A stretch of DNA of 64,000 bases from Halomicrobium salinisoli (GCF_020405185.1 NZ_CP084463.1:1984001-2048000), one strand, 5' to 3'; shown: positions 10,157 to 19,490, numbered from the stretch's first letter. Notes: generated by a model from the letters alone, not told the origin. Numbers and translations: made by a program.

Positions 10157-10288
10157 ACTCTGGCCGTGGGTTAGCCGATGAGCGGCATATGCTTTCCCAT
10201 CCGCACGGGACCACACATCACAGCGCAGCCACTCGTGACGCGCCGTGAGCGACGCCCGACGGTGCCGCCGCTGTTCGGTGTGGCGCGC

Positions 10289-10327
10289 CAAAAGAAAGCG
10301 AACGTCGGAGGCCGGACGAGGTCCGGC
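10289..10327 (-). terminator. terminator hairpin after S-layer gene 1
   Basis: The minus strand forms GCCGGACCTCGTCCGGC just after the stop codon, followed about 12 nt later by a T-rich run. The same hairpin follows the other two S-layer genes. Confidence 0.6.
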
Positions 10328-10340
10328 TAGTTAGCGAGCG

Positions 10341-13052
10341 TTAGTTGTCGCGGCGGACCGCGAGCAGCGCGGCAGCGACGAGCGCGACCAGAGCGAGGAC
10401 GGCCGTGAAGCCGGGGCCCTCACCCTCCGTGGTGTCGGTCGTCGTCGTACCGGGCTCTTCGGGAGTCGCGGTGTCCGTCGGCGTCGGCGTGTCTTCCGTC
10501 GGCGTGTCCGTCGGCGTGTCCGTCGGCGTGTCCGTGCCGTTGTCGCCGGCGTCACCGACAGTGACCTCGGCGCTGGACGTCACCGCATCGCCGTCCTGGG
10601 TGTACGGAGCGTCGACGTCACTGCCGTTGAAGTCGAACTCCTCGTTGCCGTTGGTGTCGCGGTGCGGCATGGCCACGAGGGTGGCGCTCTCGTTGAGCGT
10701 CATGTTGAGTTCGACCTCGACGTCTTCCTGACTACCGGATTCGAGGTAGTCGCTGACGCCAACGATGTTGCCGCTGGCGTTGTCAGCGTGGATGGCGATG
10801 AAGCCACCGGCGCCCAGGTCCGCCGAGTCCACCGTGACGGTGGAACCGTCGGAGTTCTGGTCGCTGAAGGTCACGTTAGCGCCTGCGGCCTCGGTAACCT
10901 GCCCGTCGACGGAGTCGCCGAGCTGGCTACCACTGACGCGGACGCTGGCACTGAAGTTCGTGCCGGGGTTGACGTCGCTGAAGTCACCTTCGACCGTGAA
11001 GGTGCCGTTCTCCGTGACCTCCGTCTCCGGGGTCAGCTGGAACGGCTCGTCGGTTTCGGACGAGCGGACGCGGACGGTCAGCTCCGTGCCGGGCGCGATG
11101 GAGGTCTCACCGCTGATCTGCTCACCGGACTGAGCGCGGACGGTGATGTCCTCGTCGTCGTTGATCGAGGCATCGCGCTCGACCATATCGTAGCTCTCGT
11201 TGACGGACTCGGTGTCGTCGCCGGTCAGCTCGCTCTCGCTACCGATCGTGAAGTTGGCCGTGAGGCCGTCGTCGTTGGCGAGCTGGGTGGTCGTCGTGTC
11301 GTCGAACCAGACGTCATCGGTATCGACGGCGACGAAGTACGTGTCGTTCGTCGCGTCCTGAACGACGTCCGAGTTAGACGTGTTGAGCTGGAGCGAGTCC
11401 GGCTCCGCGTTCGGACCGGGGTCGCTCTCGTTCAGGAACAGCGTCATGTCGTTCGGATCGTCCTCGAAGTCGTCGAGCAGGGCGTCGTTACCGTGGACGT
11501 CGAGTGCGCCCTCGACGCCGCTGGCCTCGATGGCGTGGACTGCGACGTCCTCGTAGGCGACCTCGTCGGTCTGGGTCAGGTTGGTGCCGATACGCTCGTG
11601 GACGTCCTCAGCGTCGAGGTCGCTGTAGTCGTCGTTACGGGGCGCGGTCCAGATGGTGATCTGCTCGGTCGAGCGGTCGTCGAGCGAGAGTCCACCGACC
11701 GCGTCGGGGTCGTCGGTCTCGGAGACGGCGACGTGACCCGTCGTCACGTTCATGTCGTAGTCGGCGGCAGCGAGGAGGTTCTCACTGGGGACCTCGTCGC
11801 TGTTGTCCTCGTAGAACTGACCGCCCTGGGTCTCGAACTCGACGTCGTCGTCACCGTCAGCGACGTCGAAGAGCTCATCGGAGACCTCCTCGGAGCCTGC
11901 AGCGTAGGAGTTGAACAGGACCGTCGCTTCGCCGTCGTCGTCGTCGTCGGTGACGTGGGCGACCGCGTAGTAGTTCTGGTCGTCGTTACCGACGACGAGC
12001 GTGGCTTCCTCGGTGTTGTCGAACTCGACGGGGATGCGGGCGACGTCACCGACCTCCTCGGTGACGAAGCCGTTGCCCTCGAAGCTGACCTCACCGTCGA
12101 CCTCGTTGACCTGAATGGTGTCGGTCGTGACGGTGGTGCCGGTGTTGTTGTCGGTCACGTTGACCGTGTAGTTACCGGCGTCCTGGAAGCTGAAGTTGAA
12201 GGTGACGTCCTGACCGCCACGGAGGTTCTGGTCGCCGATCGTCTCGACGACGTCGTCGTCATCGTCGAGGAGCTTGGCGACCGCCGGGCCGTCCCGGTTG
12301 GCCGACGCCTCGACTTCCAGCGCGTCGTCGTCCGTGATGGACGTGTCCGTCGAGATGCTCAGACCGAGCGACGAGACGTTGAAGTACTCGCGACTGGTGA
12401 CCTCACTGCCGTCGACGGTCTCGGTGGAGTCCCGGAACGTGACACGATAGGACTCACCGGTCGAGAGACGGTCGGAGTCGTACGTGTAGACGTTGCTGTT
12501 AGTGCCGGTGTCCGTCTGGATGGTGGTGTCGCCACCAGTGATCCGGATCTGTTCACCAGCGTTGTTCGCGACGATCGCGAGCGGCTCGCCGTGGTAGACG
12601 AGGGTCGCATCGCCCGCGGTGTTGGCGCCACCGTCCTGGGAGATGGCCGTCGCGGTCGTCTCGATGTCCTCGACGATGATGTCCTCGGTGGTTTCACCGT
12701 TCCGAGTCGCCTCGACGTCGAGGGTCAGGTTCTGGTTGGGCGTGACGTCGTCGCTGAGCTCGAGCGTGACGGTCCGGCTGTTCGGACCGCCAACGGTCGC
12801 GTCAGACGAGACGCCGAGAGCCCCTTCCTCACCGTCGACGAAGACGCGGTCGACGGAGACGCTACTTGCGGACTGGTTCAGCACTAGTTCGACTGTGCCA
12901 TCGTCATACTCCACAGAGTCCGATACCTCGACAGCGTCGTTCGCTGCCTGGGCAGCGGCTGCTCCAGAGAACGACACACCGACGGCCACGACAGACGTGA
13001 CCATCAGGGCCGCGAGGAACAGGCTGCGGAGTTTCTCGTTGGTTCCTGTCAT
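10341..13052 (-). CDS. S-layer glycoprotein 1 (HVO_2072-type, PGF-CTERM)
   Basis: A 903-aa cell-surface protein, probably a main S-layer subunit. Residues 1-35 form the haloarchaeal surface-glycoprotein signal peptide (RSLFLAALMVTSVVAVGVSF). The mature part is highly acidic with many N-x-S/T sites for N-glycosylation. A module near residues 745-850 (VTFSDQNSDGSTVTVDSADL) precedes a Thr/Pro stalk of TDTPTDTP repeats. The end is a PGF-CTERM signal: GPGF, a hydrophobic helix, then VRRDN. It is the most diverged of three tandem paralogues and lies nearest to artA. The leader of about 114 nt includes a 35-codon upstream frame. Family assignment rests on the signal peptide, domain order and C-terminus. 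Confidence 0.93.
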   Translation of the reverse strand: MTGTNEKLRSLFLAALMVTSVVAVGVSFSGAAAAQAANDAVEVSDSVEYDDGTVELVLNQSASSVSVDRVFVDGEEGALGVSSDATVGGPNSRTVTLELSDDVTPNQNLTLDVEATRNGETTEDIIVEDIETTATAISQDGGANTAGDATLVYHGEPLAIVANNAGEQIRITGGDTTIQTDTGTNSNVYTYDSDRLSTGESYRVTFRDSTETVDGSEVTSREYFNVSSLGLSISTDTSITDDDALEVEASANRDGPAVAKLLDDDDDVVETIGDQNLRGGQDVTFNFSFQDAGNYTVNVTDNNTGTTVTTDTIQVNEVDGEVSFEGNGFVTEEVGDVARIPVEFDNTEEATLVVGNDDQNYYAVAHVTDDDDDGEATVLFNSYAAGSEEVSDELFDVADGDDDVEFETQGGQFYEDNSDEVPSENLLAAADYDMNVTTGHVAVSETDDPDAVGGLSLDDRSTEQITIWTAPRNDDYSDLDAEDVHERIGTNLTQTDEVAYEDVAVHAIEASGVEGALDVHGNDALLDDFEDDPNDMTLFLNESDPGPNAEPDSLQLNTSNSDVVQDATNDTYFVAVDTDDVWFDDTTTTQLANDDGLTANFTIGSESELTGDDTESVNESYDMVERDASINDDEDITVRAQSGEQISGETSIAPGTELTVRVRSSETDEPFQLTPETEVTENGTFTVEGDFSDVNPGTNFSASVRVSGSQLGDSVDGQVTEAAGANVTFSDQNSDGSTVTVDSADLGAGGFIAIHADNASGNIVGVSDYLESGSQEDVEVELNMTLNESATLVAMPHRDTNGNEEFDFNGSDVDAPYTQDGDAVTSSAEVTVGDAGDNGTDTPTDTPTDTPTEDTPTPTDTATPEEPGTTTTDTTEGEGPGFTAVLALVALVAAALLAVRRDN

Positions 13053-13201
13053 AGTTTGTTGGATCGCTTCGGCGGCGCCAGCGACTTTCCCCCTGCCCGG
13101 ACGCGACCACTGTGGCCGCGTACAGACCGAACCGGCGTACTCGTTGCTGACACCATGGGTAGGGGTACAGTCGTGAAGTTAGGTGGACATTATAAGTGTT
13201 T
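13053..13201 (-). promoter_or_regulatory. promoter and long leader of S-layer gene 1, with overlapping upstream ORF
   Basis: The TATA box CACTTATAATG is at about 13189-13199, which predicts a transcript start near 13166 and a leader of roughly 114 nt, long for a haloarchaeon. Within it an ATG at 13156 opens a 35-codon frame (MVSATSTPVRSVR...) whose TGA at 13049-13051 overlaps the S-layer ATG as ATGA. A 7-bp hairpin GCGGCCA-CAG-TGGTCGC lies inside. Most of this leader is shared with the other two S-layer genes. Long leaders of about 110 nt are known for S-layer mRNAs of other haloarchaea. Confidence 0.7.
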
Positions 13202-13600
13202 TGTGGTTGAACATGCGCATTGACATACAGCGACACGCTCTGAAACGCCCGTTTTCTCCAGAATGGCGATTCTATAGAGCATAATTTATCGCTATATCAA
13301 TCGGCGATTTAGGAATATCGAGTTGAGGTATCTCGTCGAGTGATGAATAGTACTCGACGCCCGCTTTCAAGCAACGAGGCCGGCGGATTACTGCCTTCAG
13401 ACCGACCTCAGATCCACGAAGCGTCACTTCCCACAGAAAGATCGCTCACTGTCCGCGTCTACCCAGACACGCGTTCCCGCGGAGCCCGCTGCCTCGTCGA
13501 ACTCCGTATTCCGGACGCGGTGGTCCGGACTCGAAGCGAAGAACGACCACGGGATGAGACCTGCTACTGATCGCAGACGGCCAGTGCTGCCGCTGTTCGG
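13202..13600. other. intergenic region between S-layer genes 1 and 2
   Basis: AT-richer sequence upstream of the gene 1 promoter, ending at the gene 2 terminator. A 76-codon frame at 13340-13570 on the plus strand lacks a credible promoter or composition. No RNA gene or repeat is recognised. Confidence 0.5.
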
Positions 13601-13610
13601 TGTTGTACGT

Positions 13611-13649
13611 CAAAAGAAAGCGAACGTCAGAGGCCGGACGAGGTCCGGC
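13611..13649 (-). terminator. terminator hairpin after S-layer gene 2
   Basis: GCCGGACCTCGTCCGGC hairpin and T-rich run, matching the terminator of S-layer gene 1. Confidence 0.6.
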
Positions 13650-13662
13650 TAGTTAGCTGGCG

Positions 13663-16161
13663 TTAGTTGTCGCGGCGGACCGCGAGCAGCGCGGCAGCGA
13701 CGAGCGCGACCAGAGCGAGGACGGCCGTGAAGCCGGGCCCCTCACCCTCGGTGGCGCTCGGCGTGTCGTCGCCGTCGCCTTCAGTCGCGGTTTCCGTCGG
13801 CGTCGCCGTCTCAGTCGGAGTCGGCGTCGCCGTCTCAGTCGGAGTCGGCGTCGCCGTCTCGTTCGTCTCAGTCGGCGTCGCCGTCTCGTTCGTCTCGGTC
13901 GGCGTCTCGTTGGCCTCGGTGACCTGGCCGTTGACGGAGTCGCCGAGCTCGTTACCGTTGACGCGGATGCTGGCACTGAAGTTCGTGCCGGCGTTGACGT
14001 CGCTGAAGTCACCTTCGACCGTGAAGGTGCCGTTCTCCGTGACCTCCGTCTCCGGGGTCAGCTGGAACGGCTCGTCGGTGTCCGTCGACCGGATGCGGAT
14101 AGTAACGTCCGAACCGGGCGCGACGGAGGTCTCGCCGGAGATCTGCTGACCGGCCTGGGCGCGGACGCTGATGTCCTCGCCGTCGTTGAGTTCAGCCGTC
14201 CGGTCGGTCATCGCGTAGTTACCGTAGACCGACTCGGTGTCGTCTCCGCTCAGGTCGCTGTGACCGTAGACGGAGAAGTTCGCGGTCAGCTCGTCACCGT
14301 CGGACACGGACGTGCTGTCAGTGTCGTCGTAGGTGAGACCGTCGGTGTCGACCGCGAGGTAGTACGTGTCGTTCTCAGCGTCCGGCACGAGGTGCGCGTT
14401 GTCGGAGTTCAGAACAACCTGGTCCGGCTCCGCGTTGGGACCGGGGTTGGACTCTTCCAGGTAGAACTTCGCCTGGCCGTCGGCGCTGTAGATCAGCGAA
14501 CCAGCCTGGTCGCTACCGCCAGCAACCTCGAGGGCGCCCTCGATACCGCTGGCCTCGACGGCGTGGACGGCGTAGTCCTGCAGCGCGACCTCGTCGGTCT
14601 GCGTCAGGTTCGAGCCGACACGCTCGTGGACGTCAGCGGCTTCCAGGTCGCTGTAATCGTCGCTGCGCGGGGCAGTCCACGTCGAGATGCCCTCGGTCGA
14701 CCGCTCCTGCAGCGAGAGACCGCCGACCGCGTCGGGGTCGTCAGTCTCGGAGAGGCTGACGTGGCCCACGGAGACGTTCATGTCGTAGTCCGCGGTCGCG
14801 AGGAGGTTAGTCCACGCGAGACGCGTGACGTCCGTACCGTTACTGTTCGGGTCAACCCACGAGTAGTCCTCGTGGTTACTGCGATCCACTGCAGTCTCGG
14901 GGGTCCACTGGTAGCCCGTGCGGAAGTCACCCTGCTGACCTTCGAGCGAGACAGAGTCGTCGTCGTCGGCGACGTCGACGATGTTGTCGTAGTCAGAACC
15001 GGCCGCGTACGAGTTGAACAGGACGGTGGCTTCGCCGTCACCGTCGCCGTCTTCAACGTGGACGTGCGCGACGTAGTTCTGGTCTTCGCTACCGATGACC
15101 AGCGTGGCCTTCTCGGTGTTGTCGAACTCGACGGGGACGCGAGCGACGTCACCGACCTCTTCGGTGACGAAGCCGTTGCCCTCGAAGCCGACCTCACCGT
15201 CGACCTCGTTGACCTGAATGGTGTCGGTCGTGACGGTGGTGCCGGTGTTGTTGTCGGTCACTTCGACCGTGTAGTTGCCAGCGTCCTGCGCGGTGAAGTT
15301 GAACGTGACGTCCTGGCCACCGCGGAGGTTCTTGGCGATCGTGTCGACGGTGTCACCGTCGTCGTCGAGGAGCCGGGCGACCGCCGGGCCGTCCCGGTTG
15401 GCCGTCGCGTCGGCTTCCAGCGCGTCGCCGTCCGTGATGGACGTGTCAGTCGAGACAGTCAGACCGAGCGAGGAGACGTTGAAAGCCTCGCGGTCGGTGT
15501 CGGAGTTCTGACCTTCCAGGTCACGGAAGTTGACGGTGTACGACTGACCAGTGCTGAGCCGGTCGGAGTCGTACGTGTAGACCTGACTGTTTTCGCCAGT
15601 CTTCGACTGGATGGTCACGTCGCCACCGCTGAGGGTGATCTGCTCGTTGCTCTGGTCAGCGACGATGGCGAGCGGCTCGCCCTTGTAGACGAGCTGAGCG
15701 TTAGCCTTGACCGAGGGCGAATTGCTGGTCTCGCCCTCTTCGATGGACGTCGCGGTCGTCTCGACGTCCTCGACGATCAGTTCCGAAGACTCGCTGTCAC
15801 CCGGACCCTGAACGTTGAGGTCGAGCGTCAGGTTCTGGTTCGGGGTGACGTCACCGTTGAGGCCAACTTCGATACGCTGGCCGGCGGTGATCGAGTCACC
15901 ATCGTGACTCACAACTCCGGTCTCACCGTCGACCAGAACCCGGTCAACGGAGACGGACTCCGGAGAGTTACTGAACACTACTTCGACTTCGTTACGATCA
16001 TCGCCGCTAGTATCGTCAGCATACTCCACCGCCGAAGTGACGCTGGTGTTAGCTGACTGCGCAGCGGCTGCTCCAGTGAACGACACACCGACGGCCACGA
16101 CAGACGTGACCATCAGGGCCGCGAGGAACAGGCTGCGGAATTTCTCTGTAGTTCCTGTCAT
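13663..16161 (-). CDS. S-layer glycoprotein 2 (HVO_2072-type, PGF-CTERM), short form
   Basis: An 832-aa paralogue with the same signal peptide (RSLFLAALMVTSVVAVGVSF) and the same PGF-CTERM end. The central core is nearly identical at DNA level to gene 3. Two stretches differ from gene 3: the N-terminal mature region (about residues 85-225) and a loop near residues 395-450 that carries an extra 30 residues or so (QWTPETAVDRSNHEDYSWVD). Unlike genes 1 and 3 it lacks the roughly 110-residue module before the stalk; ETNETATPTETNETATPT-type repeats replace it. It has many N-glycosylation sequons. It is probably exported by Sec, processed by ArtA and lipid-anchored. Its leader carries a 35-codon upstream frame overlapping the start by ATGA. 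Confidence 0.93.
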   Translation of the reverse strand: MTGTTEKFRSLFLAALMVTSVVAVGVSFTGAAAAQSANTSVTSAVEYADDTSGDDRNEVEVVFSNSPESVSVDRVLVDGETGVVSHDGDSITAGQRIEVGLNGDVTPNQNLTLDLNVQGPGDSESSELIVEDVETTATSIEEGETSNSPSVKANAQLVYKGEPLAIVADQSNEQITLSGGDVTIQSKTGENSQVYTYDSDRLSTGQSYTVNFRDLEGQNSDTDREAFNVSSLGLTVSTDTSITDGDALEADATANRDGPAVARLLDDDGDTVDTIAKNLRGGQDVTFNFTAQDAGNYTVEVTDNNTGTTVTTDTIQVNEVDGEVGFEGNGFVTEEVGDVARVPVEFDNTEKATLVIGSEDQNYVAHVHVEDGDGDGEATVLFNSYAAGSDYDNIVDVADDDDSVSLEGQQGDFRTGYQWTPETAVDRSNHEDYSWVDPNSNGTDVTRLAWTNLLATADYDMNVSVGHVSLSETDDPDAVGGLSLQERSTEGISTWTAPRSDDYSDLEAADVHERVGSNLTQTDEVALQDYAVHAVEASGIEGALEVAGGSDQAGSLIYSADGQAKFYLEESNPGPNAEPDQVVLNSDNAHLVPDAENDTYYLAVDTDGLTYDDTDSTSVSDGDELTANFSVYGHSDLSGDDTESVYGNYAMTDRTAELNDGEDISVRAQAGQQISGETSVAPGSDVTIRIRSTDTDEPFQLTPETEVTENGTFTVEGDFSDVNAGTNFSASIRVNGNELGDSVNGQVTEANETPTETNETATPTETNETATPTPTETATPTPTETATPTETATEGDGDDTPSATEGEGPGFTAVLALVALVAAALLAVRRDN

Positions 16162-16310
16162 AGTTTGTTGGATCGCATCGGCGGCGCCAGCGACTTTTCC
16201 CCTGCCCGGACGCGACCACCGCAGTCACGTACAGACCGAACCGGCGTACTCGTTGCTGACACCATGGGTAGGGGTACAACTGTGAGATTCGACTATCTAT
16301 ATAAATGCTT
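16162..16310 (-). promoter_or_regulatory. promoter and long leader of S-layer gene 2, with overlapping upstream ORF
   Basis: A TATA box (minus GCATTTATATAGATAG) lies at about 16295-16310, followed by a leader of about 110-120 nt, most of it shared with the other two copies. The upstream frame starts at the ATG in CCATGG near 16265 and runs 35 codons to a TGA that overlaps the S-layer ATG. Compared with copy 1, length and frame are kept although several bases differ. Confidence 0.7.
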
Positions 16311-16566
16311 TGTGATTCTTTATGTAGATTGAAAAATAGATCCTGCCGACAAGAGCCGTTTAGAGCGTTCTGAAGGCTAAAAACACCACCCCTCGAAACA
16401 ATAGTTGGTATTATAATATATCTCAGCCACACTTAAAATGACATTCATCCCTCAGGACTGGTGCCATCGTGACAGAAAGGGTGCGGTCGAAGCGGTAACG
16501 AGTGATTGAGAGCCGTCATCGTACGCGCGTGTGATGTCAGTAGCCGCGGCTGGTCACCGTAGCGCG
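16311..16566. other. intergenic region between S-layer genes 2 and 3
   Basis: AT-rich stretch upstream of the gene 2 promoter. It contains no convincing reading frame, RNA or repeat. The sequence is not shared with the equivalent interval upstream of gene 1 beyond the promoter. Confidence 0.5.
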
Positions 16567-16604
16567 CAAAAGAAAGCGAACGTCGGAGGCCGGACGAAGT
16601 CCGG
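16567..16604 (-). terminator. terminator hairpin after S-layer gene 3
   Basis: CCGGACTTCGTCCGG hairpin and T-rich run, a one-base loop variant of the terminators of genes 1 and 2. Confidence 0.6.
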
Positions 16605-16618
16605 GTAGTTAGCTGGCG

Positions 16619-19345
16619 TTAGTTGTCGCGGCGGACCGCGAGCAGCGCGGCAGCGACGAGCGCGACCAGAGCGAGGACGGCCGTGAAGCCGGGCCCCTCA
16701 CCCTCGGTGGCGCTCGGCGTGTCGTCGCCGTCGCCTTCAGTCGCGGTTTCCGTCGGCGTCGCCGTCTCCGTCGGAGTCTCCTCCGTCGGGGTCGCCGTCG
16801 CCGTCGGCGTCTCGTTGCCGCCGTCGTCACCGACAGTGATCTCGGCGCTGTCCGTCACCGGGGTACCGTCCTGGGTGTACGGAGCGTCCGTGTCACTGCC
16901 GTTGTAGTCGAACTCCTCGTTGGTGTTGGTGTCCTGGTGCGGCATGGCCACGAGGGTGGCGCTCCCGTTGAGCTCCTCGTCGAGAGTGATCTCGACGTCC
17001 TCCTGACTGCCGGAACCGAGGTAGTCGCTGACACCAACGACGTCGCCGCTGGCGTCACCAGCGTGGATGGCGATGAAGCCACCGGCGCCCAGGTTCGCGG
17101 AGTCCACCGTGACGGTGGAGCCGTCGGAGTCCTGGTCGCTGAAGGTAACGTCGGCGCCCGCGGCCTCGCCGACCTGGCCGTTGACGGAGTCGCCGAGCTC
17201 GTTACCGTTGACGCGGATGCTGGCGCTGAAGTTCGTGCCAGGGTTGACGTCGCTGAAGTCACCTTCGACCGTGAAGGTGCCGTTCTCGGTGACCGTCGTG
17301 TCCGGGGTCAGCTGGAACGGCTCGTCGGTGTCCGTCGACCGGATGCGGATAGTAACGTCCGAACCGGGCGCGACGGAGGTCTCGCCGGAGATCTGCTGAC
17401 CGGCCTGGGCGCGGACGCTGATGTCCTCGCCGTCGTTGAGTTCAGCCGTCCGGTCGGTCATCGCGTAGTTGCCGTAGACCGACTCGGTGTCGTCTCCGCT
17501 CAGGTCGCTGTGACCGTAGACGGAGAAGTTCGCGGTCAGCTCGTCACCGTCGGACACGGACGTGCTGTCAGTGTTGTCGTAGGTGAGTCCGTCGGTGTCG
17601 ACCGCGAGGTAGTACGTGTCGTTCTCAGCGTCCGGCACGAGGTGCGTGTTGCCGGGGTTCAGAACAACCTGGTCCGGCTCCGCGTTGGGACCGGGGTTGG
17701 ACTCCTCCAGGTAGAACTTCGCCTGGCCGTCGGCGCTGTAGATCAGCGAACCAGCCTGGTCGCTACCGCCAGCGACTTCCATGGCGCCCTCGATACCGCT
17801 GGCCTCGATGGCGTGGACGGCGTAGTCCTGCAGCGCGACCTCGTCGGTCTGCGTCAGGTTCGAGCCGACACGCTCGTGGACGTCAGCGGCTTCCAGGTCG
17901 CTGTAATCGTCGCTGCGCGGGGCAGTCCACGTCGAGATGCCCTCGGTCGACCGCTCCTGCAGCGAGAGACCGCCGACTGCGTCGGGGTCGTCAGTCTCGG
18001 AGAGGCTGACGTGGCCCACGGAGACGTTCATGTCGTAGTCCGCGGTCGCGAGGAGACTCGTCCACTCCTCACGGTAACCGGTCTCGTTCGTGTCGTAGTC
18101 GTCGTAGAAGTCGCCGCCCTGGCTCTCGAGCGAGACAGAGTCGTCGTCGTCGGCGACGTCGACGATGTTGTCGTAGTCAGAACCGGCCGCGTACGAGTTG
18201 AACAGGACGGTGGCTTCGCCGTCACCGTCGCCGTCTTCAACGTGGACGTGCGCGACGTAGTTCTGGTCTTCGCTACCGATGACCAGCGTGGCCTTCTCGG
18301 TGTTGTCGAACTCGACGGGGACGCGAGCGACGTCACCGACCTCTTCGGTGACGAAGCCGTTGCCCTCGAAGCCGACCTCACCGTCGACCTCGTTGACCTG
18401 AATGGTGTCGGTCGTGACGGTGGTGCCGGTGTTGTTGTCGGTCACTTCGACCGTGTAGTTGCCAGCGTCCTGCGCGGTGAAGTTGAACGTGACGTCCTGG
18501 CCACCGCGGAGGTTCTTGGCGATCGTGTCGACGGTGTCACCGTCGTCGTCGAGGAGCTCGGCGACCGCCGGGCCGTCCCGGTTGGCCGTCGCGTCGGCTT
18601 CCAGCGCGTCGCCGTCCGTGATGGACGTGTCAGTCGACACGCTCAGACCGAGGCTGGTGACGTTGAAGGCTTCCTTGTCCTGCGAGGACGTACCGTCGGG
18701 GCCGCGGAAGTTGACAGTGTAGGTCTCGCCGGTCGAGAGGCGGTCACTGTCGTACGTGTAGACGCGGCTGTTGTCACCAGTGTCGGACTGGATGGTGACG
18801 TCGTCACCCTTGAGGGTGAAGGACTCGCCCTGGTCGTTGCCCACGAGGGCGACCGGTTCGCCCTGGTAGACGAGCTGGGCTGCGCCCTGGGTGTTACCGT
18901 CAACCTCAGCGGTGTCGGTTTCACCCTCCTCGATGGACGTCGCGGTCGTCTCGATGTCCTCGACGATCAGTTCCGATGACTCGCTGTCACCCGGACCCTG
19001 AACGTTGAGGTCGATCGTCAGGTTCTGGTTCGGAGTGACGTCACCGTCGAGGCCAACTTCGATACGCTGGCCGGCGGTGATCGAACCGCTCTGACTCACA
19101 ACTCCGGTCTCACCGTCGACCAGGATGCGGTCAACGGAGACGGACTCCGGAGAGTTACTGAACACTACTTCGACTTCGTTGCGAGTATCGCCTTCATCGT
19201 CAGCATACTCCACCGCCGAAGTGACGCTGGTGTTAGCTGACTGCGCAGCGGCTGCTCCAGTGAACGACACACCGACGGCCACGACAGACGTGACCATCAG
19301 GGCCGCGAGGAACAGGCTGCGGAATTTCTCTGTAGTTCCTGTCAT
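16619..19345 (-). CDS. S-layer glycoprotein 3 (HVO_2072-type, PGF-CTERM)
   Basis: A 908-aa paralogue. The signal peptide and first 70 residues match gene 2. The N-terminal mature region is its own (TLKGDDVTIQSDTGDNSRVY), and the long core is nearly identical to gene 2. The loop near residue 410 is short (FYDDYDTNETGYREEW). The module before the stalk (VTFSDQDSDGSTVTVDSANL) is like that of gene 1. So gene 3 combines a gene-2-like core with a gene-1-like tail. It ends in the PGF-CTERM signal. The ATG at 19345 is chosen by homology with the two other copies; an in-frame start 57 bp upstream lies in the leader. Export, glycosylation and ArtA processing are as for the other copies. Confidence 0.93.
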   Translation of the reverse strand: MTGTTEKFRSLFLAALMVTSVVAVGVSFTGAAAAQSANTSVTSAVEYADDEGDTRNEVEVVFSNSPESVSVDRILVDGETGVVSQSGSITAGQRIEVGLDGDVTPNQNLTIDLNVQGPGDSESSELIVEDIETTATSIEEGETDTAEVDGNTQGAAQLVYQGEPVALVGNDQGESFTLKGDDVTIQSDTGDNSRVYTYDSDRLSTGETYTVNFRGPDGTSSQDKEAFNVTSLGLSVSTDTSITDGDALEADATANRDGPAVAELLDDDGDTVDTIAKNLRGGQDVTFNFTAQDAGNYTVEVTDNNTGTTVTTDTIQVNEVDGEVGFEGNGFVTEEVGDVARVPVEFDNTEKATLVIGSEDQNYVAHVHVEDGDGDGEATVLFNSYAAGSDYDNIVDVADDDDSVSLESQGGDFYDDYDTNETGYREEWTSLLATADYDMNVSVGHVSLSETDDPDAVGGLSLQERSTEGISTWTAPRSDDYSDLEAADVHERVGSNLTQTDEVALQDYAVHAIEASGIEGAMEVAGGSDQAGSLIYSADGQAKFYLEESNPGPNAEPDQVVLNPGNTHLVPDAENDTYYLAVDTDGLTYDNTDSTSVSDGDELTANFSVYGHSDLSGDDTESVYGNYAMTDRTAELNDGEDISVRAQAGQQISGETSVAPGSDVTIRIRSTDTDEPFQLTPDTTVTENGTFTVEGDFSDVNPGTNFSASIRVNGNELGDSVNGQVGEAAGADVTFSDQDSDGSTVTVDSANLGAGGFIAIHAGDASGDVVGVSDYLGSGSQEDVEITLDEELNGSATLVAMPHQDTNTNEEFDYNGSDTDAPYTQDGTPVTDSAEITVGDDGGNETPTATATPTEETPTETATPTETATEGDGDDTPSATEGEGPGFTAVLALVALVAAALLAVRRDN

Positions 19346-19490
19346 AGTTTGTTGGATCGCATCGGCGGTGTCAGCGGCTTTCCCCCGCCCGGACGCGACC
19401 ACTGTGGCCGCGTACAGTCCGAACCGGCGTACTCGTTGCTGACACCATGGGTAGGGGTACGGTTTTGAGATCCGACCACCTATATAAATG
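19346..19490 (-). promoter_or_regulatory. promoter and long leader of S-layer gene 3, upstream ORF disrupted
   Basis: The TATA box GCATTTATATAGG is at about 19479-19491, with a leader of roughly 110 nt that shares most of its sequence with copies 1 and 2. One base is missing in the G-run near 19382, so the upstream frame starting at the CCATGG ATG stops after about 25 codons instead of overlapping the S-layer start. The interval 19491-19709 further upstream is AT-rich and shows no gene. Confidence 0.65.

Noticed and set aside
10662..12887. 741-aa plus-strand open frame opposite S-layer gene 1, and similar long frames opposite genes 2 and 3
   Set aside because: These are frame shadows of high-GC acidic coding DNA; they lack promoters, start signals and any family resemblance.
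13340..13570. 76-aa plus-strand frame between S-layer genes 1 and 2
   Set aside because: No promoter signal or haloarchaeal acidic composition; likely chance.
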